Part shown: one piece after another, positions 15,057 to 22,230 of the stretch
How the letters are laid out: each line of letters begins with the position of its first letter
Position numbering within the stretch: the stretch's first letter is position 1
DNA from: a virus
Reading direction: 5' to 3' (one strand)
DNA length: 23,110 nt
Virus record (IMG/VR): IMGVR_UViG_3300025785_001290
Location: 1-23,110 of that record
Notes under the pieces: generated by a model
Told to the model about the DNA's origin: nothing
Seen by the model: the letters and a program-made list of their open reading frames with translations, nothing else
The model's database searches: none
Made by a program: the position numbers and the translations under genes

Positions 15057-16630
15057 TATTGCCTTACGTAAACAGAGTAATTTAATGATCCAGCAAACGA
15101 CGGACTAACTGTCGTTGCCATAATTTCGATTGCTTGTGGATTTGAAAGATTTACAGAAAATGTAGTTCCGCCATCATTGGCACCACTGAAGGTAAAATTA
15201 TCAGTAATTGTGCTTGTGCCATTATTAACTAGAACTGTAATTAATCCACGACGAATAGTTGTACCAATAGACAGAGTGTAGTCAATTTCAATTTCTTGTC
15301 CAACACTAGAAATACCGTGAATACCGTAGCTGCTAATTGTCGGCCACACAAACAATGGATATGTGGTAGTACCTATTGCAATAGCCAAAGGAGTACCTGC
15401 AAAGGACGAATAAGTGCATGGTCCGTTGACTACCGGAGCAATCGAAGTAAATTGAGCAACGCTGCCAGTATTAAGTGCTACCAATCTAGAAAAATCATCA
15501 TTGCTTGATGAATTTTGATATGAATTAAACGTGATGACATCAGTGACTGGTGAAAAATCACCGTTGGTGCTGCCGTAACCGATACCTACTTTAGAATAAG
15601 AATTGTTAAAGCTCTTGATGTAGTTTACGCCCGAGAAGTTATTTCCGACATATAATCCTTGATTGTTGACTAGATAGAAACTATTGTCATGAATGTTAAC
15701 GTGCTGTGGTCCATTTAGGCTTCCGACACCGCCCGTTAAATTCTTAGAGAATGCAATACCTGCATCAACGCTCTTGAATTTGTTATCATGAATATCAATA
15801 TTAACGATATCATAGTCGCTCTTGATTCCAGTTCCTAGATTTGAGAAAACGCATTCTCTGATATTGACATTATCGCAGGTAAGTGCGCCGAGTCCGATCA
15901 TTTCTACGCCAGCAGCTAATGTGCTAGTCGATGCAATACTAGTATTACCGATAAAAGCACAATTCGAAATGATACTGTCCACTGCACAATTAAGCTTCAC
16001 CATCGATCCTGCATTAGTCAATGACGACACAAAAGTAACGCCATCAATTTTAATATTCTTCGGAGTTTTAGCAGCACTATTAACATCAGTTAATACACTG
16101 GATAAATTCGATCCCACTGTTTGGAATATACTTGCAGTAGTGGTAGCAACTAGGATGGTTTTATTTTGTCCTGCTCCATGAATTTCAGCATATGGAGGAA
16201 CTAAGATAGTTGCTGTAACATAGTAGGTACCTTCAGGAATAGTCAATACCTTGGTGTTAGTAGCACCGAATGTAATTGCTCGACGTAGAGCATCTTGATC
16301 ATTGCCAAAACTGTTGACGTTAAGGGAATCATCTAATCTACTCTGCAAGGTTCTAACGATATAAGGGTTGCTAGGAGGACCTGTAATGACTGCAGGATTA
16401 GTACTTTGGTATGTATAGTCAGCAGTTACAGTGAACAACCCGGTGTCGTTCACTGTAAGCAATCGAGTGTTACCTACAGCAGGAGCACCTTCACTGACTG
16501 AACCGTTACCGATATATAGCTCTTGTTGGTCAATGCTCCAACCAAATTCTCCACTTGCTAGTTGTGGAAATCCTGTTTGAGCAGTTTGTCCTCTTCGAAT
16601 CTGAACCCTTGAAATTTGGATTACGGCCAA
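15056..16630 (-). CDS. Tail fibre/spike with pectate-lyase-type beta-helix
   Basis: 524 aa, TTG start with AGGAG 7 nt upstream and a late-promoter box 22 bp upstream. The N-terminus (about 1-60; ISRVQIRRGQTAQTGFPQLASG broken by a turn, then LYIGNGS) is the short attachment domain common at the head of phage tail fibres. Residues about 95-400 form repeated right-handed beta-helix coils (VNIRECVFSNLG, VNIDIHDNKFKS, VNIHDNSFYLV), as in pectate-lyase-like spikes. The C-terminal 120 residues look like a beta-sandwich. The likely role is receptor binding or polysaccharide trimming at the tail; enzymatic activity cannot be judged from the sequence. Confidence 0.86.
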   Translation of the reverse strand: MAVIQISRVQIRRGQTAQTGFPQLASGEFGWSIDQQELYIGNGSVSEGAPAVGNTRLLTVNDTGLFTVTADYTYQSTNPAVITGPPSNPYIVRTLQSRLDDSLNVNSFGNDQDALRRAITFGATNTKVLTIPEGTYYVTATILVPPYAEIHGAGQNKTILVATTTASIFQTVGSNLSSVLTDVNSAAKTPKNIKIDGVTFVSSLTNAGSMVKLNCAVDSIISNCAFIGNTSIASTSTLAAGVEMIGLGALTCDNVNIRECVFSNLGTGIKSDYDIVNIDIHDNKFKSVDAGIAFSKNLTGGVGSLNGPQHVNIHDNSFYLVNNQGLYVGNNFSGVNYIKSFNNSYSKVGIGYGSTNGDFSPVTDVITFNSYQNSSSNDDFSRLVALNTGSVAQFTSIAPVVNGPCTYSSFAGTPLAIAIGTTTYPLFVWPTISSYGIHGISSVGQEIEIDYTLSIGTTIRRGLITVLVNNGTSTITDNFTFSGANDGGTTFSVNLSNPQAIEIMATTVSPSFAGSLNYSVYVRQ

Positions 16631-16651
16631 TGTAATTCTCCTATTATAGGA

Positions 16652-16659
16652 TATTTATC
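16652..16659 (-). promoter_or_regulatory. Late promoter box GATAAATA upstream of the tail fibre
   Basis: Seven of eight bases match T4 late TATAAATA; the first base is often variable in marine relatives. It lies 22 bp before the TTG start of the fibre gene and overlaps the stop of the nuclease gene. Confidence 0.65.
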
Positions 16660-17410
16660 CAGCAAGTAGTTGTTTCAAACCCATCATTCCAGTAGTATAA
16701 TATTCTTCTACTTTGGCAAGCCACAAATCTTGATATTTGTTAAAATCGTCTGGCATCAAATCAAATTGTTGATAAACTTCGCCCCCAGGCTTAACTGTAT
16801 CAGTGCCTCGGCTGCACATGAAAATGACTCCACGTTTAATGTCGGTTCCATAGACCTCATTATGCGCCATTGCATAAGCAACTAATTGAATATAGTAGTC
16901 CTCAACCCATTCGGCTTTTTTAGGTTTATTAGTCTGTTTGTGATCGCAAATAGCAGGCTGGCCATCGTAGACTCCAACTAGGTCAGTTGTGCCACTGTAC
17001 AAGCCCGGAAAATATAAACTTTGTTCCATTGCCCATACTTCGTTGACTTTACTCAATCCATTGGAAATGATTACATCAGCCATTGCATTGGCTTTAACAT
17101 GCACAGGATTATTCCCAGGCTGGCGTTGTTCTCCGATTAAGAAACGCTCTAAATTGGCATGCATCGCGGTGCCTACTCCCGCAGCTTCGCGGGTGATTGC
17201 ATTGGCCTTTTCTGTACCGATTCGCCTTCGCCACTCATTGAGGTGGGTCATGTCTTTAGTAGCAGAAAGAATAGTAGTTACTGAGGGAAGTTTTTCACCG
17301 TCAGGTGTTAGATATACTCGTTTACGAGTAACCGGATCGTTAATTTGCTTACATGCTTTGTATTGAAATCGTTCAACGAATGGTGGCGGAGTTATTGTTA
17401 TAGTTGTCAT
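16655..17410 (-). CDS. PD-(D/E)XK nuclease, RecB/MGME1-like
   Basis: 251 aa. The N-terminal block LPSVTTILSATKD with LNEWRRRIG and later GTAMHANLE fits the Cas4/RecB/MGME1 exonuclease group. Catalytic residues are E129 (MEQSLYF), D143 (SGTTDLVG), D156-x-K158 (AICDHKQ) and the Q-x3-Y motif Q175/Y179 (IQLVAYA). The likely role is DNA end processing in replication, recombination or host DNA breakdown. There is no ribosome-binding site before the ATG, and a TATAAT box ends 8 bp before it, so the mRNA may be leaderless. Confidence 0.9.
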   Translation of the reverse strand: MTTITITPPPFVERFQYKACKQINDPVTRKRVYLTPDGEKLPSVTTILSATKDMTHLNEWRRRIGTEKANAITREAAGVGTAMHANLERFLIGEQRQPGNNPVHVKANAMADVIISNGLSKVNEVWAMEQSLYFPGLYSGTTDLVGVYDGQPAICDHKQTNKPKKAEWVEDYYIQLVAYAMAHNEVYGTDIKRGVIFMCSRGTDTVKPGGEVYQQFDLMPDDFNKYQDLWLAKVEEYYTTGMMGLKQLLAG

Positions 17411-17417
17411 ATAACTA

Positions 17418-17446
17418 ATTATAAAACATTTTTATAGTTAATGCAA
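17418..17446 (-). promoter_or_regulatory. Sigma70-like promoter of the nuclease gene
   Basis: On the minus strand TTGCAT (17441-17446), 17 nt, then a perfect TATAAT (17418-17423). The spacer contains half of a perfect TATAAAA/TTTTATA inverted repeat (17420-17436). The -10 box is so close to the ATG at 17410 that transcription would begin at or next to the start codon. Confidence 0.5.
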
Positions 17447-17453
17447 GAATAGA

Positions 17454-17804
17454 TTAACCAAACTCTCGTTTAACAACATTGTGTGCCATTTGGTCTACAC
17501 TCTTTGCTGAAGGACCGCCTGCTTCAGGCGCCGGTTCTTCTTCTTCCGATCCTGCAGTATTAAGAACAATGCCTTGATTGGTAATATCCTGTATCAGACT
17601 ATCACTGGGATCGATTTGATCTCGAATTTTTGTTAACATATCTTGATCAATATCGCCATAACCTTGCTGACGCATGAGATTATTAATTGCAGGCCATGTA
17701 ATAACTGATTGTGTTCGCATGGTATTAGAACGACCTTGCATCACCTTTAAAAGATTAGCAAGGTCGTCGATAAATCCCAAACCTGCGACTTCGTAGAGTC
17801 TCAT
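17454..17804 (-). CDS. Small conserved phage protein (116 aa)
   Basis: Begins at TAATG on the stop of the 485-aa gene, so the two are translationally coupled. The N-terminus MRLYEVAGLGFIDDLANLL is helical; the middle WPAINNLMRQQGYGDIDQDML and an acidic Glu/Pro linker lead to a basic C-terminal helix. The short MR-aliphatic-aromatic start is shared with the 73-aa and 204-aa genes upstream. Probably a virion or assembly protein; function unknown. Confidence 0.72.
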   Translation of the reverse strand: MRLYEVAGLGFIDDLANLLKVMQGRSNTMRTQSVITWPAINNLMRQQGYGDIDQDMLTKIRDQIDPSDSLIQDITNQGIVLNTAGSEEEEPAPEAGGPSAKSVDQMAHNVVKREFG

Positions 17805-19261
17805 TATGCGCCTAGAATCTTCATTAAACGGTTACCGCGTTCAATGCTTTCTCTCTTCAAGCGTCCGGCAGTTTCCATTCCGCCTGAAGCTGCATCGCTG
17901 GCTGCAAATTCGTCTTCAGCTGGTACAGGAGCATTAAAATCTCCACCCATACCGTCATCTAACTCACCACCCATATCCGGTGCTTGACCCATTGGTTCCT
18001 GTGCAGGGGCTTCGCCTGCTAGTACTGCAACAGCTTGGTTGATCTGTTCACGCGACGTAGTTAGAGCAGCAAGAGTTGATTCAAGTGCAGGAGTTACTGA
18101 AGCTTTGAAAGTTTCTGCTTCTTGAGCACCAAAGTTTGCACGAATGCTGTCTGAGGTTTCGATCATTGTCTTAGTCTGATAGTTACCTACTCTCTGCATC
18201 CACGATGTAAAGTCGCTGACCATATCCATTGCAGAAGTAATAGCTTTAGCTTTACCTTCTTCGTCTTCAAGCAGCAAACGAGCAATGCTTTCAGCAATCA
18301 TCGAATTGCTGCGCTTGAAAGATTTAACACTTTCTTGAGCCATTGTGCCAATAGGACCAGCAGCAGGTGCAGCAGTGGCGCCCATAACTTCATCGATAGG
18401 ATATGGAAGACCTTTGTTTCTTCCGGCGTGCATGTGCCACTTCTTACCGTCTGGTCCATGTTGAATCATACCACCGCATTCTTCGCAAGCATCACGGTGA
18501 TGAAGGGCCATTTCTAAGTTACCTTCTTTGTGATGACGCGAATATTCAAGAGCGTGATGGTGGGCGCGATCACCTGCGCTCATCTTGGCTTCCTTGACAG
18601 CCTTTTTCTTTTTGTCAGCAGCAGCCTTCTTCATTGTTTCTTTCTTGTTGCCGTCCTTGTCAAGATCGATGTAATCTGGCTTTGCAGCTTCTTTGATCTT
18701 GGCATCTTTAGCAGCCTTCTTCATTGGTTCTTTTTTGTTGCCATCTTTGTCAAGATCTAAGAAGTCTGGCTTCTTGGCTGATTTACGACCTTCGTTCATT
18801 TCTAATTCCTCATCCGTTTTTTTGTGTTTTGGGAGACCTTTATGTTTGGTGCTGGCAAACTTTTCTAATTCTTTAGTCGGCATCTTTGCCATTGAAGCAC
18901 TGGCAGTACCCGCCTTTGGCTTCTTACCTGCTCGTTTAGCAGCTAAGGCAATTCCAGCTGCCTGTTGCTGACTCTTACTAAAAGCAGGTTCGGCTAGCTT
19001 TGCTTCACCTAACATTTCTTTGATCTTAGTATTGAGCACACCTAATACAAACTTATCACGCTGATAAGTTTCATTAGTTAATAGATCGTTAAAGTTAGCC
19101 TGACTTTCAATCTGGTGAACTTTTGTTCTTAGAAGATTGCGATAATCCTCTAGTTGATCACGTGAATACTTTTCAAAGTTAATTTTAACGTTGAATTGCT
19201 TTTGGAGACTTTCATTAAGGTCCTTAGCAGTCATTGGCTTATCAAAATTAAATGTTTTCAT
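17804..19261 (-). CDS. Putative virion/assembly protein with paired Asp-rich repeats (485 aa)
   Basis: Preceded by a late box 24 bp before the ATG. After a helical N-terminus (about 11-90) and a Lys/Ala-rich region, two near-identical segments occur at about 164-185 and 194-215: KPDFLDLDKDGNKKEPMKKA and KPDYIDLDKDGNKKETMKKA. Their DxDxDG core resembles a calcium loop (EF-hand or dockerin). A Cys/His cluster (about 234-279: HHHALEY, HRDACEECGG, WHMHAG) looks metal-binding. The C-terminal 160 residues are helical and acidic, ending in a basic GRLKRESIERGNRLMKILG motif. Proteins with the DLDKDGNKKE repeat occur in T4-like marine phages. I infer a structural or head-associated role from the promoter and neighbours. 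Confidence 0.72.
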   Translation of the reverse strand: MKTFNFDKPMTAKDLNESLQKQFNVKINFEKYSRDQLEDYRNLLRTKVHQIESQANFNDLLTNETYQRDKFVLGVLNTKIKEMLGEAKLAEPAFSKSQQQAAGIALAAKRAGKKPKAGTASASMAKMPTKELEKFASTKHKGLPKHKKTDEELEMNEGRKSAKKPDFLDLDKDGNKKEPMKKAAKDAKIKEAAKPDYIDLDKDGNKKETMKKAAADKKKKAVKEAKMSAGDRAHHHALEYSRHHKEGNLEMALHHRDACEECGGMIQHGPDGKKWHMHAGRNKGLPYPIDEVMGATAAPAAGPIGTMAQESVKSFKRSNSMIAESIARLLLEDEEGKAKAITSAMDMVSDFTSWMQRVGNYQTKTMIETSDSIRANFGAQEAETFKASVTPALESTLAALTTSREQINQAVAVLAGEAPAQEPMGQAPDMGGELDDGMGGDFNAPVPAEDEFAASDAASGGMETAGRLKRESIERGNRLMKILGA

Positions 19262-19284
19262 ATTAGTCCCAAGTTAGTTAATAT

Positions 19285-19292
19285 TATTTATT
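19285..19292 (-). promoter_or_regulatory. Late promoter box AATAAATA upstream of the 485-aa gene
   Basis: Seven of eight bases match TATAAATA, placed 24 bp before the ATG at 19261 and overlapping the stop of the 73-aa gene. Confidence 0.6.
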
Positions 19293-19512
19293 ACAATATT
19301 GTCTTAGAGTCAAAAGCGTCTTTCTTTAGAACAATATTGTGGTTATCATTACTTATTTCATATACACCTTTTCTTACTAGGTTACGAGCAACAACTTCGT
19401 CGCGATCGAATAACCCGCTGATGCTGATTTCTTCGTTATGCTTACGAATAAAATCCTTTTCTTCATTGGTAAGAATAATTGAAGGTGCACCTAGAATTTG
19501 ATGTATTCTCAT
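19291..19512 (-). CDS. Small conserved phage protein (73 aa)
   Basis: ATG overlaps the preceding stop (ATGA). MRIHQILGAPSIILTNEEKDFI begins with a short hydrophobic segment, followed by a helix and a compact block SGLFDRDEVVARNLVRKGVYEI that looks like a small winged-helix or helix-turn-helix fold, then a beta tail. Could be DNA-binding or a head-associated protein; I cannot tell which. Confidence 0.7.
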   Translation of the reverse strand: MRIHQILGAPSIILTNEEKDFIRKHNEEISISGLFDRDEVVARNLVRKGVYEISNDNHNIVLKKDAFDSKTIL

Positions 19513-20123
19513 TGTTGTAAATCTCTCGGATCAATTAACACAGGGTATCCCAGTTTATTAGTAGTATCTACTTTGACACCTTTTTCATCTCCGGGGGTAG
19601 GCAATACCTTTGCTTGTCCTAGACCTTTGACATTTAAATTTGTGCCCGGCTTAGGCATAGCTTTTTGCATGTCTGCTGGAGAAATTTGCTTAACATCTGC
19701 GCCGCCTGCCTGTGAACCTGTACCCATTAACTTTTGTGTAAACAATTGGGTCTGTTGATTATCCATTCCCATCTTTTGAGCAAGACCCTGCAAATTTTTA
19801 GTCATTTGATCTTGTTGCTGAGTAGCTTGTTGTTGGGTCTGCTGAGTAGCTTGTTGCTGTTGATTCGGTTGATCTTGATCTTGTTCAACACTAGGTGGAG
19901 TCGGTGCACCTAATGTAGGAGCTGACGGTGCAGTAGGAGAAGTAGATTTTGGATTATTAGGATCTTTTGCAGATGCCGTTACGTTTAAAGGTTTAGGTTG
20001 AGTCCCCGATGATGCAATAGGCTTAGGTGCAGCAGTTGCAGGGGTTGCAAGTTTAGGAGGATTACCATCGCTGGTTCCTGAATTCGTCGGGCCAGCTTCT
20101 CTGATAAATTCCCATGCTCTCAT
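19509..20123 (-). CDS. Gln/Pro-rich protein with T4-type capsid-targeting N-terminus
   Basis: 204 aa. The first residues MRAWEFIREAG resemble the capsid-targeting leader of T4 internal proteins (MKTYQEFIAEA in IPIII), which the prohead protease cuts after (I/L)-x-E; here I-R-E/A fits that site. The rest is low complexity: Pro/Ala/Ser/Thr-rich (about 12-80), then Gln-rich (about 82-108), then a short ordered C-terminus (MGMDNQQTQLFTQKLMGTG; PVLIDPRDL). I infer a packaged internal head protein. The leader similarity is seen; processing is inferred. Confidence 0.72.
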   Translation of the reverse strand: MRAWEFIREAGPTNSGTSDGNPPKLATPATAAPKPIASSGTQPKPLNVTASAKDPNNPKSTSPTAPSAPTLGAPTPPSVEQDQDQPNQQQQATQQTQQQATQQQDQMTKNLQGLAQKMGMDNQQTQLFTQKLMGTGSQAGGADVKQISPADMQKAMPKPGTNLNVKGLGQAKVLPTPGDEKGVKVDTTNKLGYPVLIDPRDLQQ

Positions 20124-20124
20124 A

Positions 20125-20370
20125 TCAATGAATCTTTGTTAAAATTACAGAAATTGTAGATAACACACCGGCAATTACAGTACCAGCTGTACCAATTAGT
20201 ACTTTGACCATACTAACATGACTCTTTTCAATAGTCTGTTGTAGTTTACTTACTTTAGATTCGATGGTTGATAGTCGACCATCAATTTGTTCATATCGTT
20301 GGGCACACAGCTCTACATGCGCCTCAAGATTTTCTTTTTCAATCTTTGTAGTCTTTGTCATTCTAGACAT
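20125..20370 (-). CDS. Coiled-coil protein with C-terminal membrane segment (XhlA/holin-like)
   Basis: 81 aa from ATG 20370 with GGAG 7 nt upstream. Residues about 10-50 form a coiled coil (YEQIDGRLSTIESKVSKLQQTIE). Residues about 57-79 are a hydrophobic membrane segment (MVKVLIGTAGTVIAGVLSTI). This layout matches XhlA-type phage membrane proteins linked to lysis, although here the gene sits among virion genes. The role is uncertain. Confidence 0.76.
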   Translation of the reverse strand: MSRMTKTTKIEKENLEAHVELCAQRYEQIDGRLSTIESKVSKLQQTIEKSHVSMVKVLIGTAGTVIAGVLSTISVILTKIH

Positions 20371-20420
20371 CAATTATCTCCAATATGTTAATCGTAGTAA
20401 CTAAAAAAGCCGTAATGTGC

Positions 20421-20834
20421 CTAGAGTGCCTTAACTACAGTGTTTTTAGATTTAGCATCAACCAACTCGAACACTGCTTGTTCGGTATTTATCGTTTCTG
20501 TTAGATTTAATATTATTGGAATCTTGTCTAAATCTATTTTGAGCAAAGCAACAGGATCATTCTTGTCCGCAAATGCTGTTGCGCGATCTGGTCTGAAGTC
20601 AAAGGTCCATACCTGATGAGTGCCCCGATAGTTAGTTCCGAACCCGAGTCCTTTTACATCTACAGTTTCAACTGTTGGATCTCGGTCAAAGTCAATTACG
20701 GCTCGTAATCCAATACTTTGTAACAAAGTAGTCCAATTACGAAACTGATCGAGTTGCTGCTGTGATCCTTGATTAATTCGCCTAATATTCGAATTGGTGA
20801 TGTCAATCAATGTTTGTATTCTAATAACTTCCAT
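20421..20834 (-). CDS. Conserved T4-like marine phage protein (137 aa)
   Basis: I chose ATG 20834 because AGGT precedes it and a perfect late-promoter box lies 18 bp upstream; an upstream in-frame start would cross that promoter. The product starts MEVIRIQTLIDITNSNIRR and has QLDQFRNWTTLLQSIGLRA and later alternating strands (HQVWTFDFRPDR, LLKIDLDKIPIILNL). It resembles a small conserved protein of marine T4-like phages of unknown role; the promoter class suggests virion structure or assembly. Confidence 0.77.
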   Translation of the reverse strand: MEVIRIQTLIDITNSNIRRINQGSQQQLDQFRNWTTLLQSIGLRAVIDFDRDPTVETVDVKGLGFGTNYRGTHQVWTFDFRPDRATAFADKNDPVALLKIDLDKIPIILNLTETINTEQAVFELVDAKSKNTVVKAL

Positions 20835-20851
20835 TATGTACCTATATTTGA

Positions 20852-20859
20852 TATTTATA
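20852..20859 (-). promoter_or_regulatory. Perfect T4-type late promoter TATAAATA
   Basis: Exact match to the T4 late consensus on the minus strand, 18 bp before the ATG at 20834 and directly after a terminator, so it restarts transcription for the next unit. Confidence 0.78.
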
Positions 20860-20860
20860 G

Positions 20861-20893
20861 TCAAAAAGAAAGGGGGTCGCAAAACCCCCTTTC
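20861..20893 (-). terminator. Rho-independent terminator after the 141-aa gene
   Basis: A perfect 10-bp stem (GAAAGGGGGT / ACCCCCTTTC) with a 6-nt loop is followed on the minus strand by a run of five T. It lies 22 bp after the stop at 20915. Confidence 0.88.
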
Positions 20894-20914
20894 AATATGA
20901 GTACTAATTGGTTA

Positions 20915-21340
20915 TTAGACGATGTTATCCCAGTTAGCAACAGTACCAGCGATTAGGCCGACGCCGCTTAGAACAACTTCAGTAACAGTAACAGTCGATG
21001 CACCACCGATTGCAGTGTAGATAGCAGCCTGTAGATCACCAGCTGACTGATCAGGTGTTGCATAACCAGTTGCGTCGTCACGACCATAGTAGCTGTCACC
21101 GTCGATACCTACAACAAAACCTGCGCTTGTTGGTGTACCTAGGAAAGTGATTGTAGCTAGCTGTTGAATACCGTTACGAACAGCCTTTTCGTATGGGCTG
21201 TTTGCTACGTAGTTTACATAACCAGTAGCTGCGTCAGTGTAGAAGCCTGAACCTGCAACTGTGAATAGGCGGATCTGATAACCACCGTGGAAGGTACCTG
21301 CTTTTGAATACCCATTAATACGTGTAATACCTGCGGACAT
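20915..21340 (-). CDS. Putative small virion protein (141 aa), isolated transcription unit
   Basis: Begins MSAGITRINGYSKAGTFHG and is rich in Gly, Thr, Ala and beta-branched residues (ATITFLGTPTSAGFVVGIDG; STVTVTEVVLSGVG), typical of phage capsid-decoration or tail proteins. It has its own late promoter, a leader hairpin, a strong AAGGAG site 7 nt before the ATG and its own terminator. This pattern fits an abundant late product. I do not recognise an exact family. Confidence 0.8.
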   Translation of the reverse strand: MSAGITRINGYSKAGTFHGGYQIRLFTVAGSGFYTDAATGYVNYVANSPYEKAVRNGIQQLATITFLGTPTSAGFVVGIDGDSYYGRDDATGYATPDQSAGDLQAAIYTAIGGASTVTVTEVVLSGVGLIAGTVANWDNIV

Positions 21341-21366
21341 AATAATTCTCCTTTATCTCTTATGTC

Positions 21367-21385
21367 ATACTCCGCTCCGGAGTAT
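21367..21385 (-). promoter_or_regulatory. Hairpin near the 5' end of the 141-aa gene mRNA
   Basis: Perfect 8-bp stem (ATACTCCG / CGGAGTAT) with a 3-nt loop. If transcription begins about six bases after the late box, the hairpin starts within a few bases of the mRNA 5' end, where such structures protect mRNA from decay. Confidence 0.65.
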
Positions 21386-21395
21386 TTGATAAAAT

Positions 21396-21403
21396 TATTT
21401 ATA
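21396..21403 (-). promoter_or_regulatory. Perfect T4-type late promoter TATAAATA
   Basis: Exact consensus on the minus strand, 56 bp before the ATG at 21340; the longer leader holds a hairpin and the ribosome-binding site. Confidence 0.78.
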
Positions 21404-21420
21404 CGATAATGGAAAATTAT

Positions 21421-21723
21421 TTAGATATCGTCGTCTTTTACATCACCTTCGATGATTTGCAATTTATTTCGGACTTGTTTGCTGTCGCGTAGCTTACGAA
21501 TACCGCGTGTGAATTTAGCTGGATCACTGCCTTTGATTGAATTTAATAAACGCCGTTCTAATTCGTAGGCTTGATCAGGTTCAAAATTTTCTCTGATCGA
21601 AGTAAGCAAATTAATTGCACTATTAATAACGTGTACGGCACGACTTTCAATAACCGTTTCGGTATCTTTCTTAACTGCAATGTCATTAAGTTCTTCGAGT
21701 AAGCTTCTTGTTCGTTTTTGCAA
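21421..21723 (-). CDS. Small conserved phage protein (100 aa)
   Basis: TTG start with AAGGA 6 nt upstream, behind a late-type box. Nearly all helical: TRSLLEELNDIAVKKDTE, VIESRAVHVINSAINLLTSI, then ELERRLLNSIKGSDPAKF and RGIRKLRDSKQVRNKLQI, with an acidic end. The SRAxHVINSAINLL and FxRGIRKL blocks resemble a small protein of marine T4-like phages. The role is unknown. Confidence 0.77.
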   Translation of the reverse strand: MQKRTRSLLEELNDIAVKKDTETVIESRAVHVINSAINLLTSIRENFEPDQAYELERRLLNSIKGSDPAKFTRGIRKLRDSKQVRNKLQIIEGDVKDDDI

Positions 21724-21740
21724 AGTAGTGTCCTTTTTTT

Positions 21741-21748
21741 TATTTATT
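21741..21748 (-). promoter_or_regulatory. Late promoter box AATAAATA upstream of the 100-aa gene
   Basis: Seven of eight consensus bases, 18 bp before the TTG start at 21723. Confidence 0.6.
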
Positions 21749-21790
21749 GTAGTTTAACATCTTGTTAGTCAAAAGTCTTTATCATTCTGA

Positions 21791-21822
21791 TTGACTATTA
21801 CTAAATAATTTGCTACTATAAT
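21791..21822 (+). promoter_or_regulatory. Sigma70-like promoter of the only plus-strand gene
   Basis: TTGACT (21791-21796) and a perfect TATAAT (21817-21822) on the plus strand. The 20-nt spacer is longer than the usual 17, so strength is uncertain, but it is the only candidate and faces the plus-strand gene. AAGGAG follows at 21843-21848. Confidence 0.6.
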
Positions 21823-21854
21823 AGCGGACATACACACAGAAGAAGGAGAATAAT

Positions 21855-22133
21855 ATGTCATTCGATACACCGAAATTCCCAGAAGTAAAGTTTAACAAGA
21901 ACGGCTACGAAATCCGTTCAGACATTTTGAAGATGGCCAAGGAGTTGGTCGCAGAAGATTTCCACGCAAAGTATCTAGGTTGGGAAGTTACCCAAGCACG
22001 CGATGAAAAGACCGGTGTTATTACCACTACCGTTGGCATGCCAGAATTTCCAGGACTAGAAAAGATTTTAGAGACTGCTGAAAAGATGTACGGATTTGTC
22101 CAAGGACAAAGTCATACTCACAAAACTAAATAA
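21855..22133 (+). CDS. Lone plus-strand small phage protein (92 aa)
   Basis: ATG with AAGGAG 6 nt upstream. The product starts MSFDTPKFPEVKFNKNGYEI and has helix SDILKMAKELVAEDFHAKY, then LGWEVTQARDEKTGVITTTV, MPEFPGLEKI and a helix with a His-rich tail. No signal or membrane segment. It resembles a small conserved protein of T4-like marine phages. The host-type promoter and opposite orientation suggest early or constitutive expression, apart from the late genes around it. Confidence 0.83.
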   Translation: MSFDTPKFPEVKFNKNGYEIRSDILKMAKELVAEDFHAKYLGWEVTQARDEKTGVITTTVGMPEFPGLEKILETAEKMYGFVQGQSHTHKTK

Positions 22134-22194
22134 TATTGTTATGATAATGTAGGTTGGGGCATAGCCCAAAATTTGTATATTATATTGTAAAACG

Positions 22195-22230
22195 GCACCC
22201 GCTATTAATTTAGCGGGTGCTTTTGTTTTA
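22195..22230 (+). terminator. Rho-independent terminator between convergent genes
   Basis: Perfect 10-bp stem (GCACCCGCTA / TAGCGGGTGC) with a 6-nt loop, followed by TTTTGTTTT on the plus strand. On the minus strand a shorter T-run (CGTTTTAC) follows the same stem, so it may also end the nuclease transcript. A weaker hairpin (TTGGGGC ATA GCCCAA) lies at about 22154-22169. Confidence 0.88.

Noticed and set aside
20486-20493. GATAAATA octamer near the 3' end of the 137-aa gene
   Set aside because: It fits the relaxed motif but is within codons for the protein and 113 bp or more from the next start, so I do not call it a promoter.
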